Source: Shimia sp. Alg240-R146
GTDB taxonomy: Bacteria; Pseudomonadota; Alphaproteobacteria; Rhodobacterales; Rhodobacteraceae
DNA: 64,000 bases
Reading direction: 5' to 3'
Assembly: GCF_947331465.1 (NCBI RefSeq)
Contig: NZ_CAMZOK010000001.1
Location: 682,001-746,000 of the forward strand
Shown here: positions 35,820 through 45,531 of the stretch, one piece after another
Numbering within the stretch: position 1 is the stretch's first letter
How the letters are laid out: the number at the start of each line of letters is the position of its first letter
Notes under the pieces: generated by a model
The model's database searches: none
Told to the model about the DNA's origin: nothing
What the model saw: only the letters and a program-made list of their open reading frames with translations
Position numbers and translations under genes: made by a program

Positions 35820-36754
35820 ACCGCGACAATCTCGTCAAAATCGCGCTCGGCCTCAAACCCCAAATTGGGGGCTCGTTTGGGCGCAAAATCACGCGGCCAG
35901 CCTGCGACGATGGCGGCTATATCTGCGTCCGGCTTAACATCAATCAAATCAACGGCGGATTGACCGGCAACACTGCGCAGCGCTTCAATTTGTTCCTCGA
36001 CCGTGGCGCTCAAACCCGGCATGTTCAACGCCCGGCGGCCTGACAGTTTGGCGCTGTCCAACGTCGCGGCGTGGGTCAGAAACCCCGCCGCAGAGCGGGG
36101 CGATGCGTGCCAGTGCCGCACAGTTGTCGGTACCGGAAGCACGGCACGCTGGCCATTCAACGGCTCGCGAATGATGCCTGAGAAAAAGCTGGAGGCGGCA
36201 AGGTTCGCCGCACCTGGCCGCACACAGATTGTCGGCAGTCGAATCGAGATCCCGTCGACAAACCCTTTGCGACTGAAATCGGAGATCAGCGTCTCACAAA
36301 TCAACTTTTGCGCGCCATAGCTGGTCTGCGGCGCACACAGAAAGTCGTCGTCAATTTTGTCGGGGAAAGGCCCGCCAAACACGGCAATCGACGAGGTAAA
36401 CACCAAACGCGGACAATAACCGTCCTGCGCATTTAAGGCTCGGATCGCTTCCAGCATTTCCCACACGGGCGCCATGTTTTGCGCGTACCCCTTATCAAAA
36501 TCGGTCTCGGCTTCGCCAGACACAATCGAGGCGAGATGAAAGATCACGTCCGGCTTTTGCCCGATCAATCCGCGCAACGCAGCAGTGTCAGTCAGCGTTG
36601 CCTCAACATACGTCACACCCGCAGCGGGATTGGCTGGTGCGACGATATCGCAGACGGTTATTGTCTGATGCGCCGCAAGAGGCGTGCCTTGCAGTCGCGC
36701 AATCAGTTTGCGCCCAACCATGCCAGCGCCGCCAAAGATCAGAATACTTGTCAT
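35789..36754 (-). CDS. denD: NAD-dependent epimerase/dehydratase-family dehydrogenase, DenD-like
   Basis: A 321-residue extended SDR. The NAD site is FGGAGMVGRKLIARL, the catalytic serine lies in FTSSIAVFGG and the tyrosine/lysine pair in TSYGAQKLI. DLASIVSGEAE-type text (FHLASIVSGEAETDF) and SIRLPTICVRPG match D-erythronate dehydrogenase (DenD), which starts four-carbon acid sugar breakdown. It is the last gene before the convergent GntR gene and overlaps the dehydrogenase upstream by four bases. Related uronate dehydrogenases are the alternative. Confidence 0.78.
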   Translation of the reverse strand: MTSILIFGGAGMVGRKLIARLQGTPLAAHQTITVCDIVAPANPAAGVTYVEATLTDTAALRGLIGQKPDVIFHLASIVSGEAETDFDKGYAQNMAPVWEMLEAIRALNAQDGYCPRLVFTSSIAVFGGPFPDKIDDDFLCAPQTSYGAQKLICETLISDFSRKGFVDGISIRLPTICVRPGAANLAASSFFSGIIREPLNGQRAVLPVPTTVRHWHASPRSAAGFLTHAATLDSAKLSGRRALNMPGLSATVEEQIEALRSVAGQSAVDLIDVKPDADIAAIVAGWPRDFAPKRAPNLGFEAERDFDEIVAVYLEEDFTPG

Positions 36755-37629
36755 GAGCTTATCCCATTCAGGTCGCGCAGTTCTTCGTAGAGGCCCGAAT
36801 GGTCGCGCTCGCCGCCATCTAAATCATCGACATAACGCTGAAACCGCGCCCGCACCTGTTCCGTCATCGGCAGATGTAGCGACACTGACGCCGCTTCTTC
36901 CAGTGCATTGTTGAGGTCTTTCACCTGCAGCCGCGACAGACCGCCGGGATCAAAATCACGGTTTGTCATGCGTGCGCCGTGTTGTTGCAAGATCGTGCTG
37001 TCGGCAAATCCGCCCTTGAGCGCATCCCGCACCGCCGCCGGATCGGCACCGCCTTCTTCAAGCAGCAACATCGCCTCTGCCACCGCGCCGATGGTGGTGG
37101 CAACGATTGCCTGATTTGCCAACTTGGCCAGCTGTCCGGCCCCAACGGGCCCAACCCGCACAGGCCGCCCCATCAGGCCCAACACCGGCGCGACACGGGC
37201 AAAGGTCTCCGGCGTGCCGCCAGCCATAATGGCCAGCGTCGCCTGCTCCGCGCCTTTGGTGCCGCCTGACACCGGCGCATCGACAAAGCCGACACCTTGC
37301 GCGGCCAGGTCCTCTGCGACGGCACGGGCATCCGCCGGCTTGGTGCTCGACATATCGATCCAAACAGCGTCGGTCCGCAGCGCGGCCCGACAGGCGTTGA
37401 CCAAGGTCTGCGTAATGGCGCCATCCGCAACCATACTGATCACCACCCCGGCGTCCGCGACAGCTTCGGGCGCTGAGTTGGCCACTGTGATGCCCTGATT
37501 TTCCAGTCCGACGCATTTGTCGGCGCTGCGGTTCCAGACCGTCAGCGGCACGTCGCCGCGCATCAGATTGAGCGCCATAGGTCGACCCATGAGACCCACG
37601 CCAAGCAAGGCTGTTTTGGGCTGTGACAT
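36751..37629 (-). CDS. NAD(P)-dependent beta-hydroxyacid dehydrogenase, LtnD-like
   Basis: A 292-residue member of the hydroxyisobutyrate dehydrogenase family. Motifs are LLGVGLMGRPMALNL, the substrate loop DAPVSGGTKGAEQATL, and the catalytic lysine in GQLAKLANQAIV. The start at 37629 follows a GGGAGGAAAATTGCG ribosome site; the frame runs 71 codons further upstream without support. The four-base overlap with a DenD-like gene fits a four-carbon acid sugar route (L-threonate or D-erythronate dehydrogenases act in such pathways). Tartronate semialdehyde reductase is also possible. Confidence 0.82.
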   Translation of the reverse strand: MSQPKTALLGVGLMGRPMALNLMRGDVPLTVWNRSADKCVGLENQGITVANSAPEAVADAGVVISMVADGAITQTLVNACRAALRTDAVWIDMSSTKPADARAVAEDLAAQGVGFVDAPVSGGTKGAEQATLAIMAGGTPETFARVAPVLGLMGRPVRVGPVGAGQLAKLANQAIVATTIGAVAEAMLLLEEGGADPAAVRDALKGGFADSTILQQHGARMTNRDFDPGGLSRLQVKDLNNALEEAASVSLHLPMTEQVRARFQRYVDDLDGGERDHSGLYEELRDLNGISS

Positions 37630-37818
37630 CGCAATTTTCCTCCCGCCAAAAATTGGCTCTGTTGCCAATACTGACAGCATGCGCTTGACTGTCGCAAGAT
37701 TTCTCGGTGATTTAAGCGCCAATGTTAGCGCGTAAACTGTGCGGCGCTGCGACCAAAACCGCACTGTCGCGATGCCGACGCAATACCGACATGATACCGA
37801 CGGGTCAGGGAGGACCTC

Positions 37819-39615
37819 ATGGCTAAGATCACCAAAGACCAACTGCGTTCGCGCAAATGGTTCAACGACCCTGAAGATCAGGAAATGACTGCGCTTTATC
37901 TGGAGCGGTACCTAAACTACGGGTTGACCCGCGAAGAGCTGCAAAGTGGCAAGCCGATCATTGGCATTGCCCAGACCGGTAGCGACCTAAGTCCCTGTAA
38001 TCGCCACCATATCGAGCTTACGAAGCGCGTGCGGGACGGGGTGATTGCAGCCGGTGGCACTGTGATTGAAATCCCGGTGCACCCTATTCAGGAAACCGGA
38101 AAACGCCCCACGGCAATGCTGGATCGCAACCTCGCTTACCTGTCTTTGGTTGAGACGCTTTTTGGCTATCCCATTGATGGCGTTGTTCTAAATATCGGCT
38201 GTGACAAGACAACTCCAGCTCTGCTGATGGCCGCCGCAACCGTCAACATTCCAGCGATTGCCTTGTCGGTTGGCCCCATGCTGAACGGTTGGTTCCGTGG
38301 CGAACGCACAGGTTCCGGCACCATCGTCTGGAAAGCCCGCGAGCTGCATGCTGCTGGCGAAATCGACGACGAAGGTTTCATGGACGTGGTTGCTTCCAGC
38401 GCTCCTTCTGTGGGGTATTGCAATACCATGGGCACAGCGACCACGATGAACTCTCTGGCCGAAGCTTTGGGGATGCAGTTGCCAGGTTCTGCGGCGATTC
38501 CGGCACCTTATCGTGAGCGCGGGCAGATTTCTTATGAGACCGGCAAGCGCATCGTGGACATGGTTTGGGATGATCTGCGTCCCTCTGACATTATGACCCG
38601 CGAGGCCTTTGAAAACGCAATTGCAATCAACTCCGCGATTGGCGGCTCAACCAATGCGCCGATCCATTTGAACGCCATTGCCCGGCATCTGGATGTGCCG
38701 CTGGACAACAATGATTGGCAGAATATTGGCCATAAAGTACCGCTTTTGGTGAACTTGCAGCCAGCAGGTGAATACCTTGGCGAGGACTATCACCGTGCTG
38801 GCGGGGTGCCTGCTGTGGTGTCGGAGCTGATGAAGGCAGGGCTATTGCCACATCCCGATGCGATCACGGCAAATGGCCAAAGCATGGGCGCAAACTGCGG
38901 TGGGCGTGAAGTGATCAATCCGGATGTGATTAAGTCGGCCGATGCGCCGATCGTCGCCGAAGCAGGGTTTATCAATCTCACCGGCAACTTGTTTGACAGT
39001 GCAATAATGAAGACTTCGGTGATCTCGAATGAGTTCCGGGCCAAATATCTGTCGAACCCCGACGACCCGGAGGCGTTTGAAGGCCGTGCGGTGGTGTTTG
39101 ACGGGCCCGAGGATTTTTATGCGCGCATCGATGATCCTGCTGAAAATATTGACGAAAATTGCGTTCTCTTCATGCGTGGAGCGGGGCCGAAAGGCTATCC
39201 CGGGGGGGCCGAGGTAGTGAATATGCGCGCGCCGTCCTATTTGTTGAAACAGGGCATTAACGAGTTGCCTTGTGTCGGGGACGGTCGGCAATCGGGAACG
39301 TCCGGGTCGCCTTCGATCCTGAATGCATCACCTGAGGCCGCAGACGGCGGCGGTCTGGCGCTTTTGCAGACTGGTGATCGGGTTCGGTTTGACTTGGGCA
39401 AATGCACAGCAGACATGCTGGTGGATTTTGAAGAGTTGCAAAAACGCGCCTCGGATTTGGTGGCGCGTGGCGGGTATGCAGTGCCTGAAAGCCAGTCGCC
39501 GTGGCAGCAATACTTCCGCGAGATGGTGCAGCCGTTCGACAAAGGCATGACCCTGCGGGACGCGCCGAATTATCGTGACATTGCCCGCAAACACACGCCA
39601 AGGAATAATCATTAA
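37819..39615 (+). CDS. IlvD/Edd-family sugar-acid dehydratase
   Basis: A 598-residue dehydratase with an iron-sulfur cluster. Cluster cysteines can be placed at Cys60 ([10 protein letters not shown]), Cys128 ([10 protein letters not shown]) and Cys201 ([11 protein letters not shown]); the carbamylated or metal-binding Lys130 follows. The N-terminus [15 protein letters not shown] and the [13 protein letters not shown] segment are typical of the sugar-acid branch (L-arabinonate, D-xylonate or D-fuconate dehydratases) rather than amino-acid IlvD. The product would be a 2-keto-3-deoxy sugar acid. A dehydrogenase gene follows directly with no spacer. Confidence 0.88.
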   Translation: MAKITKDQLRSRKWFNDPEDQEMTALYLERYLNYGLTREELQSGKPIIGIAQTGSDLSPCNRHHIELTKRVRDGVIAAGGTVIEIPVHPIQETGKRPTAMLDRNLAYLSLVETLFGYPIDGVVLNIGCDKTTPALLMAAATVNIPAIALSVGPMLNGWFRGERTGSGTIVWKARELHAAGEIDDEGFMDVVASSAPSVGYCNTMGTATTMNSLAEALGMQLPGSAAIPAPYRERGQISYETGKRIVDMVWDDLRPSDIMTREAFENAIAINSAIGGSTNAPIHLNAIARHLDVPLDNNDWQNIGHKVPLLVNLQPAGEYLGEDYHRAGGVPAVVSELMKAGLLPHPDAITANGQSMGANCGGREVINPDVIKSADAPIVAEAGFINLTGNLFDSAIMKTSVISNEFRAKYLSNPDDPEAFEGRAVVFDGPEDFYARIDDPAENIDENCVLFMRGAGPKGYPGGAEVVNMRAPSYLLKQGINELPCVGDGRQSGTSGSPSILNASPEAADGGGLALLQTGDRVRFDLGKCTADMLVDFEELQKRASDLVARGGYAVPESQSPWQQYFREMVQPFDKGMTLRDAPNYRDIARKHTPRNNH

Positions 39616-40572
39616 ATGACTGATTTACTTGTTCTTTGTTCTGTAACGGACGACATGCGCGCGCGGTTGGATGCCGGTTTCACATATCAGCTTGCCAAGG
39701 ATTTGGACGATGTCGATGCGTGGCTCGAAACCCAAGGCGCTGAGGTGAAATACTTGCTGACGGATGGTCATATCGGCGTGCCGCAAAACGTGCTGACCGG
39801 GTTGCCAAACCTCAAAGCGATCAGTTCTTATGGCGTAGGATATGACAGCATCGATACGTCGATCACCAACGCACGGGGGCTTCCGGTCTCGCATACACCT
39901 AGCGTGTTGGACGACGAAGTCGCGACGACCGCTTTGTTGTTGTATCTCAGTGTGATGCGAAATTTTCCGGCCGAGATTGCGCAGGCCAGATCGGGGGCTT
40001 GGGAGGCGGAAGGCGGACTTGGTCTGTCGAGGTCTGCCGACAATCGCAAGATTGGTATCCTAGGTCTTGGGCGTATCGGCAAGGCGTTGGCCCGCAAGCT
40101 GGAACCATTTGGAACGGACATTTGTTACACTGGGCGCAGCAAACAGGATGTGCCCTACACATATTTTGCGGACCTGAGCGAAATGGCATCTGAGGTGGAT
40201 GCTCTAATCTGTATCGCACCGGGCGGTGCTGCGACGCATCATCTGGTCAATGCCGCCGTACTGCGTGCATTGGGGCCGCAAGGTGTGTTGGTCAACGTCG
40301 GACGGGGGTCAGTTGTTGATGAGTCCGCATTGATGGCGGCATTGGCAGCCGGAGACGTTGGTGGCGCCGGTTTGGACGTGTTTGAAAATGAACCGCATAT
40401 TCCGCAGGGCTTGCGCGATGCCCCAAATGTGGTGGTGACGCCGCATATTGGGAGCGCCACGGTCGAAACGCGCCGTGCCATGGGCGACTTGTCGATTGAT
40501 AATCTGCTGGAGATGAAGGCAAAGGGGCGAATGATCACCCCCGTGCCGGAATGTGCGCATTTGTTTGAATGA
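39616..40572 (+). CDS. D-isomer-specific 2-hydroxyacid dehydrogenase (hydroxypyruvate/glyoxylate reductase type)
   Basis: A 318-residue NAD(P)H-dependent enzyme. The nucleotide site GILGLGRIGKALARKL is near residue 150, the catalytic arginine in LVNVGRGSVVDESAL, the glutamate in VFENEPHIP and the histidine in VVTPHIGSATVETRR. Members reduce glyoxylate, hydroxypyruvate or related 2-oxoacids. The ATG directly follows the dehydratase stop, so the two are co-translated and probably act in one route. Confidence 0.85.
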   Translation: MTDLLVLCSVTDDMRARLDAGFTYQLAKDLDDVDAWLETQGAEVKYLLTDGHIGVPQNVLTGLPNLKAISSYGVGYDSIDTSITNARGLPVSHTPSVLDDEVATTALLLYLSVMRNFPAEIAQARSGAWEAEGGLGLSRSADNRKIGILGLGRIGKALARKLEPFGTDICYTGRSKQDVPYTYFADLSEMASEVDALICIAPGGAATHHLVNAAVLRALGPQGVLVNVGRGSVVDESALMAALAAGDVGGAGLDVFENEPHIPQGLRDAPNVVVTPHIGSATVETRRAMGDLSIDNLLEMKAKGRMITPVPECAHLFE

Positions 40573-40591
40573 TGGGGCGTTAGCGCCCCAT
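40572..40591. terminator. Shared hairpin between convergent genes
   Basis: ATGGGGCG (40572-40579) and CGCCCCAT (40584-40591) form a perfect eight-pair stem with a TTAG loop. The stem overlaps the last base of the rightward dehydrogenase stop and codes for the last residues and stop of the leftward SDR gene. No T-run follows on either strand, so it may limit transcription from both sides only with help from Rho. Confidence 0.45.
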
Positions 40592-41350
40592 CCACCCACC
40601 ATCTACAACAAGAATTTCACCGTTCACATAGCTGCTCGCGCCAGAGGCTAGGAAGACTACCGGACCGGCAAAATCCTCCGGTGTGCCCCAGCGGCCTTGC
40701 GGGATACGCTCCAGAATGGCCTTGGAGCGTGCAGCGTCGTCCTGGAGCGCTTGGGTGTTGTCGGTGGCAATATAGCCTGGCGCAATGGCGTTGACGTTCA
40801 CGCCTTTGCCTGCCCATTCGTTGGCCAACGCCTTGGTCAGTTGGCCGATACCACCTTTGGATGCCGCATACCCCGGCACTGTAATGCCGCCTTGGAACGT
40901 CAACAGTGAGGCGGTGAAGATGATTTTGCCGGAACCGCGCGCAACCATGCCTTTTCCGATTTCGCGGCTGAGGACAAATTGCGCCGAAAGGTTCACTTCT
41001 ACCACCTCGTCCCACCACTCATCGGGGTGCTCGGCAGCCGGTTTGCGTTTGATGGTGCCGGCATTGTTTACGAGGATGTCGGGCGCGACCCCGTCCGCTT
41101 CAAGTTGGGCCACAAAGGTATGCAGCGCAGCGCGATCTGAAAAGTCACATTGATAGGCGCGGAAGCTCCGGCCCATCGCGGTGACCGCCTTTTCAACCGC
41201 AGATCCGCTGGTTTCGAGTGAAGCGCTGACGCCAATGATGTCGGCACCCGCAGAGGCAAGGGCTTCGGCCATACCGCGACCAATGCCCCGCTTGCAGCCG
41301 GTGACAAGGGCGGTTTTTCCGGAAAGGTCAAAGCTTGAAAGGATAGTCAT
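40580..41350 (-). CDS. Short-chain dehydrogenase/reductase (gluconate 5-dehydrogenase / KduD type)
   Basis: A 256-residue classical SDR with ALVTGCKRGIGRGMA (NAD site), the NNAG motif in DILVNNAGTIKR, and the catalytic YAASK in VPGYAASKGGIG. The IPQGRWGTPEDFAG and SYVNGEILVVDGGW segments are typical of the KduD and 2-deoxy-gluconate/gluconate dehydrogenase branch, which oxidises or reduces keto sugar acids. It overlaps the alcohol dehydrogenase gene by four bases and lies in an operon with an enolase-superfamily dehydratase. Confidence 0.86.
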   Translation of the reverse strand: MTILSSFDLSGKTALVTGCKRGIGRGMAEALASAGADIIGVSASLETSGSAVEKAVTAMGRSFRAYQCDFSDRAALHTFVAQLEADGVAPDILVNNAGTIKRKPAAEHPDEWWDEVVEVNLSAQFVLSREIGKGMVARGSGKIIFTASLLTFQGGITVPGYAASKGGIGQLTKALANEWAGKGVNVNAIAPGYIATDNTQALQDDAARSKAILERIPQGRWGTPEDFAGPVVFLASGASSYVNGEILVVDGGWMGR

Positions 41351-42384
41351 GCGTCTTCTCCGACTTGGATGAGGCTTTTCATTGCGGTGGGGCTTTTGTC
41401 TAGTGATTCAAAGGCCTTTTGGATATCGTCCAATGGGCTGACGTCGGTGATCACACGTTCGGAATCGATCGCGCCAGAGATCACCAGTTTGATGGCTTTT
41501 TCATAATCTTCGGGCTCGTAAACCCTTGCGCCGATCAGTTTTAACTCGCGCCAGAAAAACTGGAATAGGTCGATCTGCGGTTTTTGCGCGTGGATCGCGA
41601 CCATGACAATGCGCGCGCGGGTGGCGGCGCAGGCGGTCATGGCGTCCACGCCGGGCTGCGTGCCGGAAACCTCAAAAACCACATCGGCGCCCTTGTCGCC
41701 GGTGCGGGCGTTAATGGCGGTGGGCAAGTCGGTTTCTGCCGGGTTGATCGTGTCAAATCCCATAGCCTCGGCGATGGCGAGGCGGTGCGTGTTCACTTCG
41801 GAAATCACCACGTTCCCGCCTGCATCCCGCGCAACCATCGCGCAAAGAATGCCGATGGGGCCGCCACCGATGACGAGCACGTCCTCACCTTGCGTCAGAC
41901 CCGACAGGCGGACATCGTGGCAGGCTACGGCGACCGGTTCTATCAATGCGGCATGGTCCATGCGTATGTCGTCAGGCAGAACATGCAATGTGTGGGCCGG
42001 CACGTTCCACACCTCCTGCATCGCGCCGTTGGTATCAAGGCCGAGGAATTTCAGGTTGTGGCAGATGTGGATGTGGCCAGCGTTGCAAGCCGGACAATCG
42101 CCACAATGATCCAGCGGGCGCACAACAACCTTTTGACCCGGAGATACGTTTGTGACGCCGTCGCCGACAGCCTCGACGGAGCCGGACATTTCATGCCCGA
42201 TGATCCGCTCAAAGCCGACGCGGGCATCCATATTGCCGTGATAAACGTGCATGTCGGTGCCGCAGATGCCGCAAAAAGCGATGCGCACGGCGACCTCGCC
42301 CGCGCCCGGCGCGACTGCGACGATGGGCTCTACGGTAAAGGTTTTGTCGCCCCGATAGTGGGCAGCTTTGATATGCGTGTTCAT
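41347..42384 (-). CDS. Zinc-dependent alcohol dehydrogenase (medium-chain; sugar-acid or polyol type)
   Basis: A 345-residue MDR enzyme. Catalytic zinc ligands are in FCGICGTDMHVYHG and RIIGHEMSG, the structural zinc site is CGDCPACNAGHIHIC with four cysteines, and the NAD site is VIGGGPIGILCAM. Closest in feel to L-idonate 5-dehydrogenase, L-galactonate dehydrogenase and threonine dehydrogenase types. It follows the mandelate-racemase-family gene by 12 bases and is coupled to the SDR gene, so it should oxidise a sugar-acid hydroxyl in that pathway. Confidence 0.85.
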   Translation of the reverse strand: MNTHIKAAHYRGDKTFTVEPIVAVAPGAGEVAVRIAFCGICGTDMHVYHGNMDARVGFERIIGHEMSGSVEAVGDGVTNVSPGQKVVVRPLDHCGDCPACNAGHIHICHNLKFLGLDTNGAMQEVWNVPAHTLHVLPDDIRMDHAALIEPVAVACHDVRLSGLTQGEDVLVIGGGPIGILCAMVARDAGGNVVISEVNTHRLAIAEAMGFDTINPAETDLPTAINARTGDKGADVVFEVSGTQPGVDAMTACAATRARIVMVAIHAQKPQIDLFQFFWRELKLIGARVYEPEDYEKAIKLVISGAIDSERVITDVSPLDDIQKAFESLDKSPTAMKSLIQVGEDA

Positions 42385-42396
42385 GGTGTGACCCTT

Positions 42397-43488
42397 TCAG
42401 GCGTTGTGAGTGTCGCGCAGTTTGTCCCAATCAAACGTTACCCCGGTGCCGGGGGTGTTGGGCGCAACTGCAAGATGGTTTTCGACCACCAGCGGACGTG
42501 TGGTGTATTGATCGATCGGGAAGCTGTGAACCTCAAGCCAGCCCGGGTTGGGGCGAGCGGAGACGAGGCTGACGTGCAGTTCCTGCATGCCGTGGCTGCA
42601 AATCGGAATGTTGTGGCCAATGGACTGTTCGGCGACCTGTAGCCAGCCGGTGATACCGCCACAATTGGAGGCATCAGGCTGAATAAAGCTGAGCGCCGCA
42701 TCGCGGAAGGCATATTCAAATTCATGCAATGTGTGCAGGTTTTCTCCCATAGCAAGCGGCATGCCAGTGGTGCGGGCGATTTCGCCAAAGCCGTGATAGT
42801 CGTCCGGAATAGTTGGTTCCTCAAACCACAAGAGATCAAAGGGTTCGAAAGCGTGGCAAGCCTCGATGGCTTGTGGAACCGACATTGCATAATTGGCGTC
42901 GACCATAAACGCGCGATCAGGACCAAGCACATCGCGGATGGCGGCGATACGGGCGACATCGTCGGCAAGCTTGGGCTGCCCAATTTTGATTTTCACGGCG
43001 TTAAACCCAGACGCCAGATATCCTTTGGTCTGGTTGATCAGTTTTTCTAACGGGAAGTTCAGGTCAATACCGCCGCAATATGCCTTGCAACGGTCGGACG
43101 CGCCGCCGGCCATTTTCCACAATGGTTGGTCGGCCTTTTTACACCGGATGTCCCAGAGCGCGATATCAACTGCGGAAATCGCAAAAGAGGCCACGCCACC
43201 ACGGGCGACATAGTGCATATGCCATTGCATAGCGTCATAGAGTACTTCGACGTCAGTGGCATCACGCCCCATAAGGAAAGGGGCCAGATCGTGATGGATC
43301 ATAGCCGCGATCGAACGTCCACCGCGCCCGCCAGTATACGTATAGCCAGTGCCTTCGGCGCCGTCGCTAAGGCGTAGCGTGACAGTGATCAACTCAAAAT
43401 GGGTATGGTCGCCGTGTTTTGCGTCAGTAAGCACTTCTGCCAGCGGCACATTGAAGCGCTGCACGTCGACATCCTTGATTGTCGTCAT
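42397..43488 (-). CDS. Mandelate racemase/muconate lactonising family enzyme (sugar-acid dehydratase type)
   Basis: A 363-residue enolase-superfamily enzyme. The catalytic KIKIG pair is near residue 165 (NAVKIKIGQ), metal ligands appear in [21 protein letters not shown] and AMGENLHT, and the general acid/base histidine in [10 protein letters not shown]. This order is the MR subgroup, which includes galactarate, talarate, tartrate and related dehydratases. It is distinct from the cycloisomerase-like enzyme at 32664. First gene of the leftward three-gene operon, with a GntR operator 67 bases upstream. Confidence 0.83.
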   Translation of the reverse strand: MTTIKDVDVQRFNVPLAEVLTDAKHGDHTHFELITVTLRLSDGAEGTGYTYTGGRGGRSIAAMIHHDLAPFLMGRDATDVEVLYDAMQWHMHYVARGGVASFAISAVDIALWDIRCKKADQPLWKMAGGASDRCKAYCGGIDLNFPLEKLINQTKGYLASGFNAVKIKIGQPKLADDVARIAAIRDVLGPDRAFMVDANYAMSVPQAIEACHAFEPFDLLWFEEPTIPDDYHGFGEIARTTGMPLAMGENLHTLHEFEYAFRDAALSFIQPDASNCGGITGWLQVAEQSIGHNIPICSHGMQELHVSLVSARPNPGWLEVHSFPIDQYTTRPLVVENHLAVAPNTPGTGVTFDWDKLRDTHNA

Positions 43489-43555
43489 TGTGACTGTCCC
43501 TCATACACTTGGCTTCGCGTTGGATCTGTAGGGGATTCGCGCAAAGCTTGATGTT

Positions 43556-43566
43556 TGGTATGACAA
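43556..43566. promoter_or_regulatory. Candidate GntR operator upstream of the enolase-family operon
   Basis: TGGTATGACAA differs by one base from TGGTNNNACCA; the extended form TTTGGTATGACAAAA covers 43554-43568. It is 67 bases from the leftward gene start. Its central GTATGAC is the same as in the operator at 34992. Confidence 0.6.
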
Positions 43567-43628
43567 AAAATATCCATCACGTCGAGAGTTCGGGAAAAAC
43601 TTGGCGTTTACTTGGCTTTTGGTTGAGT

Positions 43629-43639
43629 TTTTGTCATAC
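43629..43639. promoter_or_regulatory. Candidate GntR operator upstream of the second sugar-acid regulator
   Basis: TTGTCATACAA is a symmetric TTGTNNNACAA site, 42 bases before the regulator start and 73 bases (seven helical turns) centre-to-centre from the previous site. It is the reverse-complement form of the TTGTATGACAA motif. Confidence 0.6.
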
Positions 43640-43681
43640 AAAAGTCACGACGCGCGGTGGTCGCGTCAGGAGGCACGTGGA

Positions 43682-44398
43682 ATGCAAAACCTTTCCGAAG
43701 CTACACAAAAGAAACGCGCCGCAGATCGATTGATCCGCACGTTTGAACAGCAAATACTTGATGGAACACTCAAAGATGGCGACCCTTTGCCACCGGAACG
43801 CGAGATCGTTCAGGAATATGGGGTGAGCCGTACGGTTGTTCGGGAAGCCGTGGTGGCCTTGTCCAACAAGGGGCTGGTCGAGGCCAAACCGCGGTTTCGA
43901 CCAGTGGTTCGTAAGCCTGGTTATGACACTGCCATTGAAACCGTTGGGTCCGTTGTTGAAAGCCTGATCCGACAGTCCGGCGGTGTCCGCAATCTGTTTG
44001 ACTTGCGGATAATGATGGAGGTCGCATTGGTCCGCGAAGCTGCGCTGAGCGCAAATAGGGACCAGATTTCCCAAATGAAAGAAGCGCTTGCGGCCAACGA
44101 AGCTGCGATTGACGACTCGGAGTTGTTTTACGAAACCGACGTAGATTTTCATGGGGTACTTTATCAGATTCCCGACAACGCTGTGCTGCCGTCTATCCAC
44201 AAAGCTTATACCGGTTGGCTGTCGCATCATTGGCGTCAGATGCCACGGTTGCCGGACCGAAACCGCATAAACTTTGAGTCTCATAGCCGCATTTTCGAAG
44301 CGATTTTGCATCGCGATTCAGATGAAGCGGAACGGGCGTTGCGCAAGCATATGGCCGATGCCTGGCGGCAAGTGCGGGCAACGTTTGGCGAAATATAA
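43682..44398 (+). CDS. GntR-family regulator with FCD domain, second sugar-acid regulator
   Basis: A 238-residue FadR-subfamily regulator. The winged helix spans about residues 10-75 with PPEREIVQEYGVSRTVVREA as the recognition region, followed by the FCD domain with metal-type histidines in VDFHGVLYQ and ESHSRIFEAI. The ATG at 43682 has an excellent AGGAGG site; the frame extends 27 codons upstream over the operator at 43629. It is divergent from the enolase-family/ADH/SDR operon and co-directional with the Gfo/Idh gene that starts 14 bases later. Confidence 0.87.
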   Translation: MQNLSEATQKKRAADRLIRTFEQQILDGTLKDGDPLPPEREIVQEYGVSRTVVREAVVALSNKGLVEAKPRFRPVVRKPGYDTAIETVGSVVESLIRQSGGVRNLFDLRIMMEVALVREAALSANRDQISQMKEALAANEAAIDDSELFYETDVDFHGVLYQIPDNAVLPSIHKAYTGWLSHHWRQMPRLPDRNRINFESHSRIFEAILHRDSDEAERALRKHMADAWRQVRATFGEI

Positions 44399-44412
44399 CG
44401 AGGGGTGCTGAC

Positions 44413-45435
44413 ATGCGGATTGCGGTATTCGGTGCCGGCCTTATTGGACGGAAACACGCGGAGCTGGTGGCAAGGCGCGGTCACCTTGTCGCGCTTGTCG
44501 ATCCGGATCCTGCTGCGGATGCGTTGGCGCAGCAATTGGGCTGCGCATATTTTTCATCTCCTGAAGAATGCTTGGACGCAGTGCATTTGGATGGCGTTAT
44601 CATTGCAACGCCAAATCAGTTGCATGTGAAACACGCACGCTTGTGCATGTCATATCGACTGCCAATGTTAATCGAGAAACCAATATCAGGGCAGGCCTCT
44701 GATGCTCGGGCCTTGGTAGCGGAGACAGAGGCGGCGGGCATTCCCATTTTGGTAGGGCATCACCGGCGCCACAATCCCATGGCCCAGCGTGCAGCACGCG
44801 CGGTTCAGGACGGAGATCTGGGGAAAATTGTCGCCGTAACCGGCCACTTCCTGCTTTATAAGCCTGACGATTATTTTGACGTCGCTTGGCGGCGGCGGCC
44901 GGGCGCGGGTCCGATTTTCATCAATCTAATCCATGATGTCGATTTGATGCGGTTTTTTGTCGGAGAAGTCGCCGAAGTTATGGCGATGCAATCGTCGGAG
45001 GCGCGTGGCTTTGAAGTTGAGGACACTGCCAGCCTGTTGTTTCGGTTCGAAAACGGGGCGCTGGGCAGCTTTGTGCTTTCTGATGCTGCGGTGTCGCCGT
45101 GGTCTTGGGAATTTACCGCCGGCGAGAACCCAGCCTATCCCAATGTGTCTGCGAGCGCCTATCAGATTGCTGGTACGCATGGGGCGCTGTCGGTGCCAGA
45201 TTTGCAGTTGTGGCGTCACCCGCAAAAACGCAGTTGGTGGGAGCCCATCGAGAACCGCGCACTTTCAGTTGCAAAAGGTGATCCATTTGAGCGGCAGTTT
45301 TCTCATTTCCTGAAAGTCTGTGACGGCGCCACACCTCTGGTTTCGGCACGGGAGGGGCTGCGTAGTTTGGAGGTTGTCGAAGCCGCCAAACAGGCGGCGG
45401 CAACAGGTGCATTGGTGAGATTGGATCATTCCTAG
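44413..45435 (+). CDS. Gfo/Idh/MocA-family oxidoreductase
   Basis: A 340-residue NAD(P)-dependent sugar dehydrogenase-like enzyme. The N-terminal Rossmann motif is AVFGAGLIGRKHAELV, the EKPIS motif with the catalytic lysine is near residue 93, and INLIHDVDLMRFF carries the histidine of the active site. The family oxidises or reduces sugars, inositols and related compounds. It follows the GntR gene by 14 bases, so it is probably under the same control as the sugar-acid genes. Confidence 0.86.
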   Translation: MRIAVFGAGLIGRKHAELVARRGHLVALVDPDPAADALAQQLGCAYFSSPEECLDAVHLDGVIIATPNQLHVKHARLCMSYRLPMLIEKPISGQASDARALVAETEAAGIPILVGHHRRHNPMAQRAARAVQDGDLGKIVAVTGHFLLYKPDDYFDVAWRRRPGAGPIFINLIHDVDLMRFFVGEVAEVMAMQSSEARGFEVEDTASLLFRFENGALGSFVLSDAAVSPWSWEFTAGENPAYPNVSASAYQIAGTHGALSVPDLQLWRHPQKRSWWEPIENRALSVAKGDPFERQFSHFLKVCDGATPLVSAREGLRSLEVVEAAKQAAATGALVRLDHS

Positions 45436-45531
45436 GCTTATCAATTCGAATTTTCGGAGCTTCCTGAACCTTTGATTAAGGGTTTTGCCGCAAATTAGGC
45501 GCAGTTTGTTTGGTAAATTCGAGGCCTTGGT

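Noticed and set aside
37630-37842. Longer start for the LtnD-like dehydrogenase
   Set aside because: The family begins at the Rossmann strand encoded at 37629, which has a good ribosome site.
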